The notes: generated by a model from the sequence alone, not told the origin. Numbered from the stretch's first letter, positions 43,663 through 53,805 are shown. The stretch: DNA of 64,000 nucleotides from Tateyamaria sp. syn59 (GCF_007995245.1 NZ_VCBA01000005.1:62001-126000), one strand, 5' to 3'. Translations and numbers: made by a program.

Positions 43663-45011
43663 TCCAGCACCCAAACAGCCAACGGTTCGGCCACACCGCG
43701 TACCACCTGATCCGGGGCGCGGCGGAAGCCCTCCGGTGAACCTGCTGCGGCCATGGTCGCATCACTGACAAGCGCACGCACACCCACGGTGCGGGTCATA
43801 GCCTCAAGCCGGTTGGCGACATTGACCGTGTCGCCAAGCACCGCGAATTCCAACCGGTTTGCACCGATGTCACCCAGAACGACAGGGCCGAAATGCAAAC
43901 CAAAACGAGCGTCGATCTCGGGCAGCCCATCGGCCCTCCGGTCCGCGTTCAAGGCGTCCATCCGGTCCGCCATGCTAAGCACGCAGGCCACGGCGCGCGC
44001 TGCATCATCCTCCAGCGGCAAGGGCGTGCCAAAGGTCGCCATCAGCCCGTCGCCCAGATACTTGTCGAGCGTGCCGCCATGGGCAAACACCTCGCTCTCC
44101 ATCCGGGCATGAAAGGCGCGCAAGGTCTGGATCACCTCTTGCGGAGGACGCCCATCGGCATAAGCGGTAAAGCCTGCAATATCGACAAACAGCACGGCGG
44201 CATCGTGGCTGCGGATCTGGCCCAGCGGCTCGTCCTTGGTCGACAATTCCTCGACCATCGACGGCGAGAAGTAACGCGCCAGATTTGTTCGCTCGCGCGC
44301 CATCTCAGCACTGTCGAGGACAAGCATCTGATAGCGGCGCACGGCCACAGCCAGGATCAGGGCCACGACCAGAAACACCACAACCTGCTGAAACCGCAAA
44401 TCCCAATTGACGTCATTGGGATCAAACACCTTGGCCAGATCGGGATAGTTCGGGAACATCGCATTGGCGGCTTCGGTCAATTCCGGATACGTCCGACCAA
44501 ACCACCACACGCACGACGTCCCCGTCAGCCACATCGCCATGGTCCAATTGCCTATGGCAATGATCGTACGCCAGGAATAGGTCAGCACGCCCGCTGCAAG
44601 GATGATAAAGAAGTACTGAAAAACCTCGAAACTGTAGATCAACGCCGTGGGCATCGGCGCATCCTGCAAAGGATTTGGCACGAGCAGGGCCGTGGTCATC
44701 AGCAAAAGATCCGCAAACAGCAGTGCCAACTCGGCCCGCGACTGCCCGACACGGCCCACGCGGCGCTGCGCAAGACCCACCAAAACCAGGCAAAACAGCA
44801 GAAACAGATACCAGATCACATCCCAATTCGGGTTCAAAAACACCAGCATGACCGCTGTCACCGACAGCGCGCCGATACGGGCCTTTACTGCCAGGTCCAT
44901 CCCCTCGCGCTTGTTGCGAGCCAGCGCCTCTTGCGCGTGCCGATGTGCGGGAATGACCTCGTCCCGATCTCTGCGTCGCGAGACCGGCAACGCGCTGCTT
45001 GCATCCACCAT
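43659..45011 (-). CDS. Membrane adenylate/guanylate cyclase
   Basis: A 450-residue class III cyclase. Six or so hydrophobic segments span residues ~45-225, then the catalytic domain follows: AVLFVDIAGFTAYADG with the metal Asp, DKYLGDGLMATFG with the second Asp, and LEFAVLGDTVNVANRLEAM carrying the transition-state residues. The substrate residues were not resolved, so cAMP is assumed. Convergent with alkB by four bases. No ligand-binding domain is recognised in the membrane part. Confidence 0.9.
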   Translation of the reverse strand: MVDASSALPVSRRRDRDEVIPAHRHAQEALARNKREGMDLAVKARIGALSVTAVMLVFLNPNWDVIWYLFLLFCLVLVGLAQRRVGRVGQSRAELALLFADLLLMTTALLVPNPLQDAPMPTALIYSFEVFQYFFIILAAGVLTYSWRTIIAIGNWTMAMWLTGTSCVWWFGRTYPELTEAANAMFPNYPDLAKVFDPNDVNWDLRFQQVVVFLVVALILAVAVRRYQMLVLDSAEMARERTNLARYFSPSMVEELSTKDEPLGQIRSHDAAVLFVDIAGFTAYADGRPPQEVIQTLRAFHARMESEVFAHGGTLDKYLGDGLMATFGTPLPLEDDAARAVACVLSMADRMDALNADRRADGLPEIDARFGLHFGPVVLGDIGANRLEFAVLGDTVNVANRLEAMTRTVGVRALVSDATMAAAGSPEGFRRAPDQVVRGVAEPLAVWVLD

Positions 45012-45055
45012 GCTCTTTGCCCTTTTGGCTTCTCCCTCCCAATGTAAACACTCTT

Positions 45056-45086
45056 AACAAAAAAGCCCCGCCAAAAAGGCGGGGCA
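45056..45086 (-). terminator. Rho-independent terminator of ccrM
   Basis: GCCCCGCC, loop AAAAA, GGCGGGGC; on the minus strand it is followed by TTTTTTG. It lies 65 bases after the ccrM stop and just before the cyclase start. Confidence 0.85.
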
Positions 45087-45149
45087 TAGGTGCAGTGCCA
45101 CTTATGGGCCTTGGGTAAGGCCGCAGGCACCTGGCGGTGTCTCGTGAAA

Positions 45150-46340
<1,191 letters not shown>

Positions 46341-46362
46341 AACAACTTAAGAAAATCTCTTG

Positions 46363-46953
46363 TCACAACATCTTGTGGACGGGTTTGAAGGTTCGTCTAT
46401 GGTGTGGGGTCACCCCAAGATTTTCCAACGCCAACCTGTGGCTTTTTGACGGATATCCCATGTTCGTCTCCCAGCCATATCCGGGATGCTGTTGCGCCAA
46501 ATCCACCATGATCCGATCGCGACATATTTTGGCCACAATTGAGGCCGCCGCGATGCTCAACGACCGCGCATCGCCGCGCACAACAGGGGTTGCAGGCAGG
46601 GTCAGATCACGCGGCAACATCGTCCCATCAATCAACGCATGATCGGGACGCATGCGCAGCCCATCGAGCGCACGGATCATCGCCAGATGCGAGGCACGCA
46701 AAATGTTCAGTTCCTCGATCTCACGCACCGATGCATGGGCAACGGACACATCCGCAGTCTCAAGGATCGCGCCCCACACCGCCTCGCGCTTGCGGGCGGT
46801 CAATTTCTTCGAATCGTCCAGTCCCTCGGGAATGGCGTCCGGGTCCAACACAACCGCCGCCGCCGTCACCGGCCCCGCGAGCGGCCCGCGCCCCACTTCA
46901 TCAACGCCAGCCACACGGCCCCCAATCCGCGCTTCGATCTCAAAGTCAGGCAC
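46363..46953 (-). CDS. rnhB: Ribonuclease HII
   Basis: A 196-residue RNase HII that cleaves RNA in RNA-DNA hybrids. The catalytic D18 and E19 are in VAGVDEVGRGPLAGPV; ALIDG and VAKICRDRIM follow in family order; the C terminus is GYPSKSHRLALENLG. The GTG start at 46953 has a GAGGACGG ribosome site and fits the usual N terminus. The frame stays open far upstream but without conserved sequence. Rhodobacterales genomes often pair rnhB with ccrM, as here. Confidence 0.92.
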   Translation of the reverse strand: MPDFEIEARIGGRVAGVDEVGRGPLAGPVTAAAVVLDPDAIPEGLDDSKKLTARKREAVWGAILETADVSVAHASVREIEELNILRASHLAMIRALDGLRMRPDHALIDGTMLPRDLTLPATPVVRGDARSLSIAAASIVAKICRDRIMVDLAQQHPGYGWETNMGYPSKSHRLALENLGVTPHHRRTFKPVHKML

Positions 46954-47056
46954 AAACCGTCCTCTTCCCTGTTTCCAAAAAATCCCCGCCGGAGGCACAA
47001 AACGCACTTTCCAGCGGAAAGTGCAAACATCACGTGTCGCCGCCCCGGCGACGCAA

Positions 47057-47088
47057 TGAAAAAGGGGCGGTGCCCGAACACCACCCCT
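47057..47088 (-). terminator. Rho-independent terminator of the secreted repeat protein gene
   Basis: Minus strand GGGGTGGT, loop, ACCGCCCC (one G-C mismatch region in the middle), then TTTTTC. Confidence 0.75.
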
Positions 47089-47128
47089 GCCAAGGTGGGC
47101 CGCGCAACCGCGGCCCATCCGCCCGCTC

Positions 47129-47578
47129 TTACCGACGGGCCAACTGGTATCCATGACGATCCAAGCAGCGCGCACCGTATCCACGACGCCAGCCACGATC
47201 CGTGTAGAACTCGCGATGGCACGCCGCTGGCAGGCTGTGAACATACTTGTAGTTGTTGTGCAGACACCGCTGGCCAAAGACGCGCCGGTGTCCACGATCC
47301 GTGTTGAAGCTGCGCAGGCACTGCTGCGGCAAAAGCTTGCGGTTCACCCGCTTGGGCAGCGGCTTGGGATGCACGGGCGTGTGCACCGTATGGCGCTTTT
47401 TCTTGTCCTTGTTCCGGTCGTGAATGACAGCGCCGACAATCGCCAACCCCAACAGCGCGGCGAGGGCCGCACCAACCTCATCATCCCCCGCACGGGCCGG
47501 GGCAGCAGAGAAACCGGTGATGGCAATGGCAGCAGCAGCAACTGCGCCGATGAACTGGCGGTGAATACGAAGTGTCAT
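47129..47578 (-). CDS. Secreted protein with duplicated Cys motif
   Basis: A 149-residue exported protein with signal peptide MTLRIHRQFIGAVAAAAIAI and cleavage near ARA at residue 30. After a hydrophobic segment (LAALLGLAIVGAVI) and a basic linker, two tandem copies of a motif follow: LPQQCLRSFNTDRGHRR then FGQRCLHNNY, and LPAACHREFYTDRGWRR then YGARCLDRHGY. Each copy has two Cys about 17 apart, possibly a disulfide. Conserved family in this order from memory; function unknown. No partner gene. Confidence 0.72.
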   Translation of the reverse strand: MTLRIHRQFIGAVAAAAIAITGFSAAPARAGDDEVGAALAALLGLAIVGAVIHDRNKDKKKRHTVHTPVHPKPLPKRVNRKLLPQQCLRSFNTDRGHRRVFGQRCLHNNYKYVHSLPAACHREFYTDRGWRRGYGARCLDRHGYQLARR

Positions 47579-47754
47579 GAGGCGTCCTTTCCAGAGGGTA
47601 CAGATACGAGGCAGACCAGGCGTATGCCGGTGCTGTCCTCAACCTCGGGTACGCCCAGCAAGACAGGCAATAACGCCCCCCTGTTATCGAATAACGCGGG
47701 CCCCACGCCCCTGTCGTTATTGAATATCCCGCCCACCCGGCGCAGGTTGGGACC

Positions 47755-48036
47755 ATGAAACAGATCGCCGTCTCCCTCCTCCTGTCGCTGGCGCTTGCCG
47801 GGACCGCACATGCCCAGTGCTACGCGGACTATAAGGCCAAACAGGACAACCCCCTGCGCCTGCACTATGGTGTCGCGCAGGTGTCCGGCGCCTGCTCGGC
47901 AGGCAATGCAACCGCACAACTCCGATCACGGCTTGCGGCGCAAGGCTGGACTTTGCTGCAGGTTCAGTCCGTGTTTGGTCCCGAAGGCCTCGATCAAAGG
48001 AAAGACAGTGCAGGACAATTCTACCTCCGCTTCTGA
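47755..48036 (+). CDS. Small secreted hypothetical protein
   Basis: A 93-residue protein with signal peptide MKQIAVSLLLSLALAGTAHA and cleavage before Q21. The mature part has two Cys (CYADY and GACSAG) and ends SAGQFYLRF. No family recognised. It overlaps the start of the next gene, so the two may be coexpressed; the neighbour is a membrane protein with a winged-helix-like tail. Confidence 0.72.
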   Translation: MKQIAVSLLLSLALAGTAHAQCYADYKAKQDNPLRLHYGVAQVSGACSAGNATAQLRSRLAAQGWTLLQVQSVFGPEGLDQRKDSAGQFYLRF

Positions 48037-48712
48037 AATGCGGCGCACCGGCGGGCGGCTCGTGATCCTCGGGATCGCAGGCATCGTGCTGCTCCTGATC
48101 CTGGCCGCCGCCCTCCTCTTTTTCACCCTCCCCGATGCAGGCGCTTTTGATGCCCGCGTCGAGCGGATGTTCATCGAGAACGCCGACCTCACCAGCCAGG
48201 CCGAGATCAAGCTTCTGGAAATCCTCGCCCAATCCGGCACCGCCTTTGCCGACACGCTGGCGAGCTATCGCTTGGTGATCTTCGTCCTGCTGGTCTTCGC
48301 GACGGGCATGATGATCGCCGCCCTCGTCTTTCTCGTCCTACTCGTGGGCTTCAACCGCCGCATGGCGCAGATCGAACGGGCAGGCATACAGGTGAACTCC
48401 CTGCTCATCAGCCGCGAGGAAAACACGGTCTACCTCAACAACCTCGGCTTCAAACTCACCGACGCCGCCATGGAAACCATGTCCATCCTGGCCGAAGCGC
48501 GCATGGACGACGACGTTCTGTCCGGCTCCGAAATCGAAGGGATGATCTCCGGCCGCTCCGCCGCCGACTGCGAAGAGGCCGCAGGCGCCACCCGCATCAA
48601 ACGCCTGCGCGACACGCTCGGCAACCAGATCGTCAGCGAGCTTTTAGTCAAAAACATCGCCAGACGCGGCTACATGCTGGCCGTGGAAAAGGATGTCATC
48701 AAAGTCCTCTGA
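48008..48712 (+). CDS. Two-pass membrane protein with C-terminal winged-helix-like domain
   Basis: A 234-residue protein. Hydrophobic segments are at about 17-40 and 88-114. The cytoplasmic C-terminal region (131-230) contains LLISREENTVYLNNLGFKLT, TRIKRLRDTLGNQIVSELLV and ARRGYMLAV, which follows the layout of OmpR-type winged helices (second-beta strand, recognition helix LRxxLG, GY[RM]L wing). A membrane-tethered transcription factor is my inference; no kinase or sensor is nearby. I chose the GTG at 48008 because it follows AAAGGAAAGACA; the ATG at 48038 has no ribosome site. Confidence 0.7.
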   Translation: MQDNSTSASEMRRTGGRLVILGIAGIVLLLILAAALLFFTLPDAGAFDARVERMFIENADLTSQAEIKLLEILAQSGTAFADTLASYRLVIFVLLVFATGMMIAALVFLVLLVGFNRRMAQIERAGIQVNSLLISREENTVYLNNLGFKLTDAAMETMSILAEARMDDDVLSGSEIEGMISGRSAADCEEAAGATRIKRLRDTLGNQIVSELLVKNIARRGYMLAVEKDVIKVL

Positions 48713-48716
48713 CCGC

Positions 48717-48760
48717 ATCTTCTTCTGACTGAAAATACGACCGCCGGAGGCAAAACTCAT
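48717..48760 (+). repeat. Dispersed intergenic repeat, copy D (partial)
   Basis: CATCTTCTTCTGACTGAAAATAC then GACCGCCGGAGGC. It shares the 5' half of copies A to C but not the GGGGC hairpin; the CCGCCGGAGGC part resembles an ending also seen near 46984-46994. Confidence 0.5.
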
Positions 48761-48869
48761 CTGCTGGAAGCAGATGTCTAAAATCGCGTGGCGCGCACGC
48801 GCCTCATTTCGGCAGTAGCCACCGGCGCAACCACGGGTCTAGGGTGCGACCAGACAAAGGAGACCGCCC

Positions 48870-49637
48870 ATGCCCGCCCCCACCAACCCGTTCAAGGCCG
48901 CCATCAAAAACGGCGAGACCGTCATCGGCTGCTGGCTGTCACTCGGCGACCCGCTCGCGACGGAAATCGCGGGCACGGCAGGGTTCGATTGGCTGCTGAT
49001 CGATGGCGAACACACGCCCTACGACATCTCACGCGTGCGGATGCAGCTCATGGCGCTGGAAGCCTCCGACAGCCATGCCGCCGTGCGGGTGCCGGTGGGC
49101 GAGACATGGATCATCAAACAGGTGCTCGACGCGGGCGCGCAAACGGTGCTGGTGCCGATGGTCGAAACGGCGGAACAGGCGCAGCAACTGGTCCATGACG
49201 TCCGCTACCCGCCCATCGGAGGGCGCGGCGTCGGCTATTCCGGCGCACGGTGCAGCCGGTTCGGCGCCATTACCGACTACGGCCCCACGGCAGACGACCA
49301 GATCTGCCTGCTCATCCAGGTCGAAAACCGCGCAGGCATCGCCAATCTCGACGACATCCTCGCCGTGGAAGGCATCGACGGCGTCTTCATCGGCCCGGCG
49401 GACCTCTCCGCAGACATGGGTTACATGGGCCAACTCACGCACCCAGAGGTACAGGCCACGATCAAGGGCGCCATAGCCCGCATCGAAGCCGCAGGCAAAG
49501 CGCCCGGCATCCTCGCCACAACGCCCGAGTTCACCCAAGACGCGCTCGACTGGGGCGCCCGCTTCGTGGCGACCGGGCTGGACCTGCTGATCCTCGCCAA
49601 AAGCCTGCGCGAACTGGCGCAGAGGTGGGTGAAATAG
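48870..49637 (+). CDS. HpcH/HpaI family aldolase
   Basis: A 255-residue class II pyruvate-type aldolase. It starts NPFKAAIKNGETVIGCWLSL, with LLIDGEHTPYD carrying the metal Glu/His region, LVPMVETAEQA, VGYSGARCSRFG and a VFIGPADLSADMG motif. The family cleaves 4-hydroxy-2-oxo acids such as 4-hydroxy-2-oxoheptanedioate; substrate is not fixed. A GGAG site precedes the ATG. Followed by a hairpin repeat. Confidence 0.9.
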   Translation: MPAPTNPFKAAIKNGETVIGCWLSLGDPLATEIAGTAGFDWLLIDGEHTPYDISRVRMQLMALEASDSHAAVRVPVGETWIIKQVLDAGAQTVLVPMVETAEQAQQLVHDVRYPPIGGRGVGYSGARCSRFGAITDYGPTADDQICLLIQVENRAGIANLDDILAVEGIDGVFIGPADLSADMGYMGQLTHPEVQATIKGAIARIEAAGKAPGILATTPEFTQDALDWGARFVATGLDLLILAKSLRELAQRWVK

Positions 49638-49660
49638 GCGGAGGACACCTCCGCCTTACG
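49637..49660. repeat. Hairpin repeat GTAAGGCGGAGG, copy 2 (inverted)
   Basis: GGCGGAGG, loop ACA, CCTCCGCC, TTACG; reading the minus strand gives CGTAAGGCGGAGG as at 4433. It lies between convergent HpaI and DUF3095 genes. Confidence 0.6.
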
Positions 49661-49670
49661 GGCCCGCGCG

Positions 49671-50798
49671 CTATCCGGACTTCAGCCCAACAGAGGCCTG
49701 CGTATACCCACCCGCAGCACCATCAATGAAATGCACATGCGTGTCGTCCATGATCGACGGCACAATACAGGTCATCATTGCCTCATCCTGCGTGTGCATG
49801 CCATAGCGGGCCACACCCTCGGCGCGCGCCTTGTCGAGCACGGCCCGGAGGCGCGACACCGTGCCTGCATCGCAATCCACCGTCATCTTCAACCCGTCAT
49901 CGAATTTCCGAAAATCAGCATTGTCGCCAACCGTCTTGCGGTAATGCGTGGGATCAAACCCGCCCAGCTTGATCCCGGTCTTGATCAGCACCCACGCGAT
50001 CAACGTCTCGAACAGCACCTGCCGTTTACGGGCCTTCACCCCTTTGCCGCCATGGCTGGCATGCGCCTCCAGCGTTGCACCCACCGGGGGCCAGCCCGTA
50101 CCCGGCCCCTCCGGTGGTGCAGGGTGTCCACCCCGCTCCAAATGCGCTACCTCGGCCAGCACCGCTTCGACCACCGCACCAAAACGTGCAGTATCAGCAC
50201 CCTCCTCCGGCGATAGCAACAACGACAAGATCGTCCCGTTCCGCGCCTTCATATGGCTCCAGCGACAACTTAGCCCCGTCAGGTCCGGCTGTGTCCCCGC
50301 GGGGACAGGCGGCACCGTCTCGGCCCCGGCCTTCATCTGCGCCTCAGCCCAGCTGACGCCACCGCCCGCGAACATGGCATAGTCCACGCCGTCCGACACA
50401 GCGTAGCGCGCAACGGCCACCTCCGGCCCGGCGGCACGAATGTCAGCGACAGAGTAAAGGCCCACACGCAGGCCCATATCAAACTCTTCCTGCGCCCAAG
50501 CCTGCACAGCCCCAAGCGCCTGCGCAGCCTCTGCCGCAAATTCCGGCGGATGGGCAAAGGCGGCCCCGTCACCGCCAAACACATAGGGAAAGGCCCGCCC
50601 CGCAGCCGCATTGATCTGGGCCGAGATCACCGCTGCCCCGATCATGTTCACCGTCTTGTATTTGCCCGCCGCGACCGCATCGGTGGACCCCACGATGTCG
50701 GACACACCAACCACCCAATCATCCGGCAAAGGCGTGTAACGGCTCAAATCTGCCACATCCCCAAAGGCCGTCAATCGCGGCAGGTCGTCATAAAACAT
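49671..50798 (-). CDS. DUF3095 protein with cyclase-like core
   Basis: A 375-residue cytoplasmic protein of family DUF3095. The N-terminal half contains WVVGVSDIVGSTDAV and FGGDGAAFAHP, which resemble the metal-binding Asp and GGD/GDG segments of class III nucleotide cyclases. The function of the family is unknown, so cyclase activity is inference. Start: ATG at 50798, preceded by AAGAGGT; an in-frame ATG at 50813 is an alternative. The gene contains the palindrome TGTCCCCGCGGGGACA (50292). Confidence 0.85.
   Translation of the reverse strand: MFYDDLPRLTAFGDVADLSRYTPLPDDWVVGVSDIVGSTDAVAAGKYKTVNMIGAAVISAQINAAAGRAFPYVFGGDGAAFAHPPEFAAEAAQALGAVQAWAQEEFDMGLRVGLYSVADIRAAGPEVAVARYAVSDGVDYAMFAGGGVSWAEAQMKAGAETVPPVPAGTQPDLTGLSCRWSHMKARNGTILSLLLSPEEGADTARFGAVVEAVLAEVAHLERGGHPAPPEGPGTGWPPVGATLEAHASHGGKGVKARKRQVLFETLIAWVLIKTGIKLGGFDPTHYRKTVGDNADFRKFDDGLKMTVDCDAGTVSRLRAVLDKARAEGVARYGMHTQDEAMMTCIVPSIMDDTHVHFIDGAAGGYTQASVGLKSG
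50292..50307. repeat. 16-bp palindrome TGTCCCCGCGGGGACA, copy 2
   Basis: Same perfect 16-mer as at 7598-7613; here inside the DUF3095 coding region, where it encodes a Pro/Ala-rich loop. Confidence 0.5.
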
Positions 50799-50901
50799 CT
50801 TGTACCTCTTCATCCCGACCCTAGCACGGGCCCGCCCCATCACAATGCGCCTTGCACCTCCCCAGCGCTCATGCCACGCAAGCGACAGGAGTGAGGACCC
50901 C

Positions 50902-52074
50902 ATGCAAATCGGATTGATCCTGCTGGCGCTGGCCTACGTGCTAAGCCAGTTCTTTCGTGCCTTCCTGGCCGTTCTGACCGGCCCGCTTGAGGCGGAACTG
51001 GGCGTCACACCCGACGTGCTCGCCACAGCCTCCGGCTACTGGTTCCTTGCCTTCGCGTTGATGCAACTGCCCGTGGGCAAGGCGCTCGACACGCTCGGCC
51101 CCCGCCGCACGGGCGGCTGGCTGTTCCTCATCGGAGGCGCCGGGGGTGCAGCCCTCTTCGCCGTGGCCCAAGGCCCCATCTACATCCACGCCGCCATGGC
51201 CCTGATCGGCATCGGCTGCTCGCCCGTCCTGATGGCCAGCTTCTACATCTTCGCGCGCGAGTTTGACCCGGCACGCTTTGCCACGCTGGCGGCGCTGATG
51301 ATCGGTATCGGCACCATCGGCAACCTGATCTCCAGCTACCCCACCGCCTTCGCCGTCGACACCATCGGCTGGCGCAACACAATGTGGGCGCTCTCGGCAG
51401 TCTCAGCCACCGTCGCCCTAGGCGTCCTGCTCTCCGTCCGGGACCCGGCCAAGGCGGAGAAGGCGGGCAAAGGCTCCCTCTTCGACCTCCTGCGCATGCC
51501 GGTCCTGTGGTTTATCATCCCGATCATGTTCGTGAACTACGCCCCGGTCGCAGCGGTACGCGGCCTCTGGATCGGGCCATACTTGCGCGACGTCTTCGAC
51601 CAGACCACCGCCCAGATCGGCATCGCCACGCTGGTGATGAGCCTCGCCATGATCCTCGGCACAATCGCCTATGGCCCGCTCGACCGGATCTTCGGCACCC
51701 GCAAATGGGTCGTGTTCACCGGTAACGCACTCACCATCGCCATGCTGACCCTCGTCATCTTCTGGATCGACGCAGGCCCCTGGACCTCTATCGCGCTTTT
51801 CGCCGCCATCGGCGCACTCGGCGCATCCTTCCCGGTCATCATCGCCCACGCGCGCAGCTTCTTTCCCCCGCACCTCACCGGGCGGGGCGTGACGCTGATG
51901 AATCTCTTTGGAATCGGCGGCGTGGGGGTCATGCAAACCATCTCGGGCCGCATCCACACTGCGACCGCAGGCGGCGATCCGACAGCCCCATACATCGCGA
52001 TCTTCAGCTTTTTCTCCATTGCCCTCGCAATAGGTGTGGCCATCTATGCACTTAGCCGTGATGCCACCGACTGA
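50902..52074 (+). CDS. MFS transporter
   Basis: A 390-residue major facilitator with about twelve hydrophobic segments. The loop between TM2 and TM3 carries GKALDTLGPRRTGG, the motif A equivalent, and the second half has a similar GPLDRIFGTRKW. Substrate unknown; no linked metabolic gene. The ATG at 50902 follows AGGAGTGAGG. Divergent from DUF3095. Confidence 0.9.
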   Translation: MQIGLILLALAYVLSQFFRAFLAVLTGPLEAELGVTPDVLATASGYWFLAFALMQLPVGKALDTLGPRRTGGWLFLIGGAGGAALFAVAQGPIYIHAAMALIGIGCSPVLMASFYIFAREFDPARFATLAALMIGIGTIGNLISSYPTAFAVDTIGWRNTMWALSAVSATVALGVLLSVRDPAKAEKAGKGSLFDLLRMPVLWFIIPIMFVNYAPVAAVRGLWIGPYLRDVFDQTTAQIGIATLVMSLAMILGTIAYGPLDRIFGTRKWVVFTGNALTIAMLTLVIFWIDAGPWTSIALFAAIGALGASFPVIIAHARSFFPPHLTGRGVTLMNLFGIGGVGVMQTISGRIHTATAGGDPTAPYIAIFSFFSIALAIGVAIYALSRDATD

Positions 52075-52137
52075 CGCCCTTTCCCCCAGCAGACATTGGG
52101 TGTAAGGGCCACGCACCTACCCGAAAAGGAGTCTATT

Positions 52138-53160
52138 ATGGGGTATCGTGTCGTCGTCGCAGGCGCCACCGGCAATGTGGGCCGCGAAATGCTGAACATC
52201 CTGGCCGAGCGCCAGTTTCCCGTGGACGAGCTGGCCGTTCTGGCAAGCCGCCGTTCCTTGGGCACGGAAGTGTCCTTTGGGGATCAGACACTGACGACAA
52301 AGGACCTCGACACATTCGACTTCACGGGCTGGGACATGGCGCTGTTCGCCATCGGCTCCGATGCCACCAAGAAATACGCGCCAAAGGCGGCCGCCGCAGG
52401 CTGCGTGGTCATCGACAACTCGTCGCTCTACCGCTACGACCCCGATGTGCCGCTGATCGTGCCCGAAGTGAACGCCGACGCGATCGAAGGGTATGCGAAG
52501 AAGAACATCATCGCCAACCCCAACTGCTCGACCGCGCAAATGGTCGTGGCGCTGAAGCCGCTGCACGACCGGGCCAAGATCAAGCGCGTGGTCGTCTCGA
52601 CCTACCAATCCGTGTCCGGCGCGGGCAAGGAGGGGATGGACGAGCTCTGGGACCAGACCAAGGCGGTCTACAACCCCACATCCGAGGTTGAGCCCAAGAA
52701 GTTCCAGAAGCAGATCGCCTTCAACGTGATCCCGCATATCGACGTCTTCATGGACGATGGCTCGACCAAGGAAGAGTGGAAGATGGTCGCTGAGACGAAG
52801 AAAATCGTCGATCCGTCGATCAAGGTCACGGCCACATGCGTGCGCGTGCCGGTCTTCGTCGGCCACTCGGAATCGATCAATATCGAGACCGAAGACTTCC
52901 TGGACGAAGACGAAGCCCGCGACATCCTGCGCGAAGCGCCGGGCATCATGGTGATCGACAAGCGCGAAGACGGCGGCTACGTCACGCCGATCGAATGCGT
53001 GGGCGACTTTGCCACGTTCATCAGCCGCATCCGGCAGGACAGCACGATCGACAACGGCCTGAACTTCTGGTGCGTGTCGGACAACCTGCGCAAAGGCGCC
53101 GCCCTGAACGCCGTGCAGATTGCCGAAGTTCTGGGCCAGCGCGTGCTGAAAAAGGGCTAG
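52138..53160 (+). CDS. asd: Aspartate-semialdehyde dehydrogenase
   Basis: A 340-residue NADP-dependent enzyme for lysine, threonine and methionine synthesis. The Rossmann motif is VVVAGATGNVGREML, the catalytic C130 is in IIANPNCSTAQM, and VSGAGKEGMDELW plus CVRVPVFVGHSESINIET carry the substrate Arg and His. AAAAGGAG precedes the ATG. It ends against a short reverse frame described below. Confidence 0.95.
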   Translation: MGYRVVVAGATGNVGREMLNILAERQFPVDELAVLASRRSLGTEVSFGDQTLTTKDLDTFDFTGWDMALFAIGSDATKKYAPKAAAAGCVVIDNSSLYRYDPDVPLIVPEVNADAIEGYAKKNIIANPNCSTAQMVVALKPLHDRAKIKRVVVSTYQSVSGAGKEGMDELWDQTKAVYNPTSEVEPKKFQKQIAFNVIPHIDVFMDDGSTKEEWKMVAETKKIVDPSIKVTATCVRVPVFVGHSESINIETEDFLDEDEARDILREAPGIMVIDKREDGGYVTPIECVGDFATFISRIRQDSTIDNGLNFWCVSDNLRKGAALNAVQIAEVLGQRVLKKG

Positions 53161-53249
53161 AAGGACTCGATCACACCAAAATCGTCGGGTTCGGCCTTTG
53201 TGGTCGGGCCCGCAAGCAGGTGGGCCATCCGATACGGGTAGTCCGGCAT
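53157..53249 (-). pseudogene. Possible 3' gene fragment after asd
   Basis: Read on the minus strand, a frame of about 39 codons after a stop ends LLAGPTTKAEPDDFGVIESF at a TAG that overlaps the asd stop. The Pro/Asp-rich, protein-like ending resembles the C terminus of a longer gene whose 5' part is gone. The preceding 500 bases are AT-rich. I do not recognise it. Confidence 0.3.
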
Positions 53250-53805
53250 TGCAGCGTCAAAAAGCTTGACCAAATATCATAGATAAAACGTGGTCCGAAG
53301 CCGTTAAGCAATCATTACGCCCAACAGCATCCCAGTTTGCGGAGAGCAAAGAGCCACCAGAGCAAACCATAAAATGCAGCTTAATTAGAATTGTAAGCAC
53401 TTGGACATACAGCATATCTCTCTGAAATCTTGAGAAAAAATACAGATCCGATGTATTCGTTAAACCTAGCCGCTTCAACGCAAGACATTGGTAACATGAT
53501 CCTGTCATACCCGAAGCTACCGGTCGGATCTCACAGCACACGCTGATCCGACCAACAGGACGCCACGACAGTGCACGCGTCCAACATACGGCAGAATGCC
53601 AACTTCCATCTAGCGACGCAGCGCGCCCCGACCATGGGGTGGTTTGATCAGGTGCGCCTGAAAAAAACGCAGATGGAACATCGGCATCACGCCAGACATA
53701 TCCGCGCGCAGAAGGAACCAGTGAATGGGGTGAGTGGCGTGCGGATCAGTGGGGTAACGAGTGGTCAGGGCGGCGCATCCGGTGGGAGGCGTCGCCCATT
53801 TCCTG
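53250..53805. other. AT-rich gap without a gene I can support
   Basis: About 560 bases. The part 53270-53520 is clearly richer in A+T than the surroundings and holds only short frames. A 9-bp inverted repeat GGTCGGATC/GATCCGACC (53522-53530 with 53545-53553) lacks a T tract. Possible remnant of a deleted or transferred segment. Confidence 0.5.

Noticed and set aside
43893-45047. A 384-codon frame opposite the cyclase gene
   Set aside because: Shadow of a gene with intact cyclase motifs; His/Gln/Arg-rich without family character.
53522-53553. GGTCGGATC/GATCCGACC inverted repeat as a terminator
   Set aside because: No T tract on either strand and no gene end close by.
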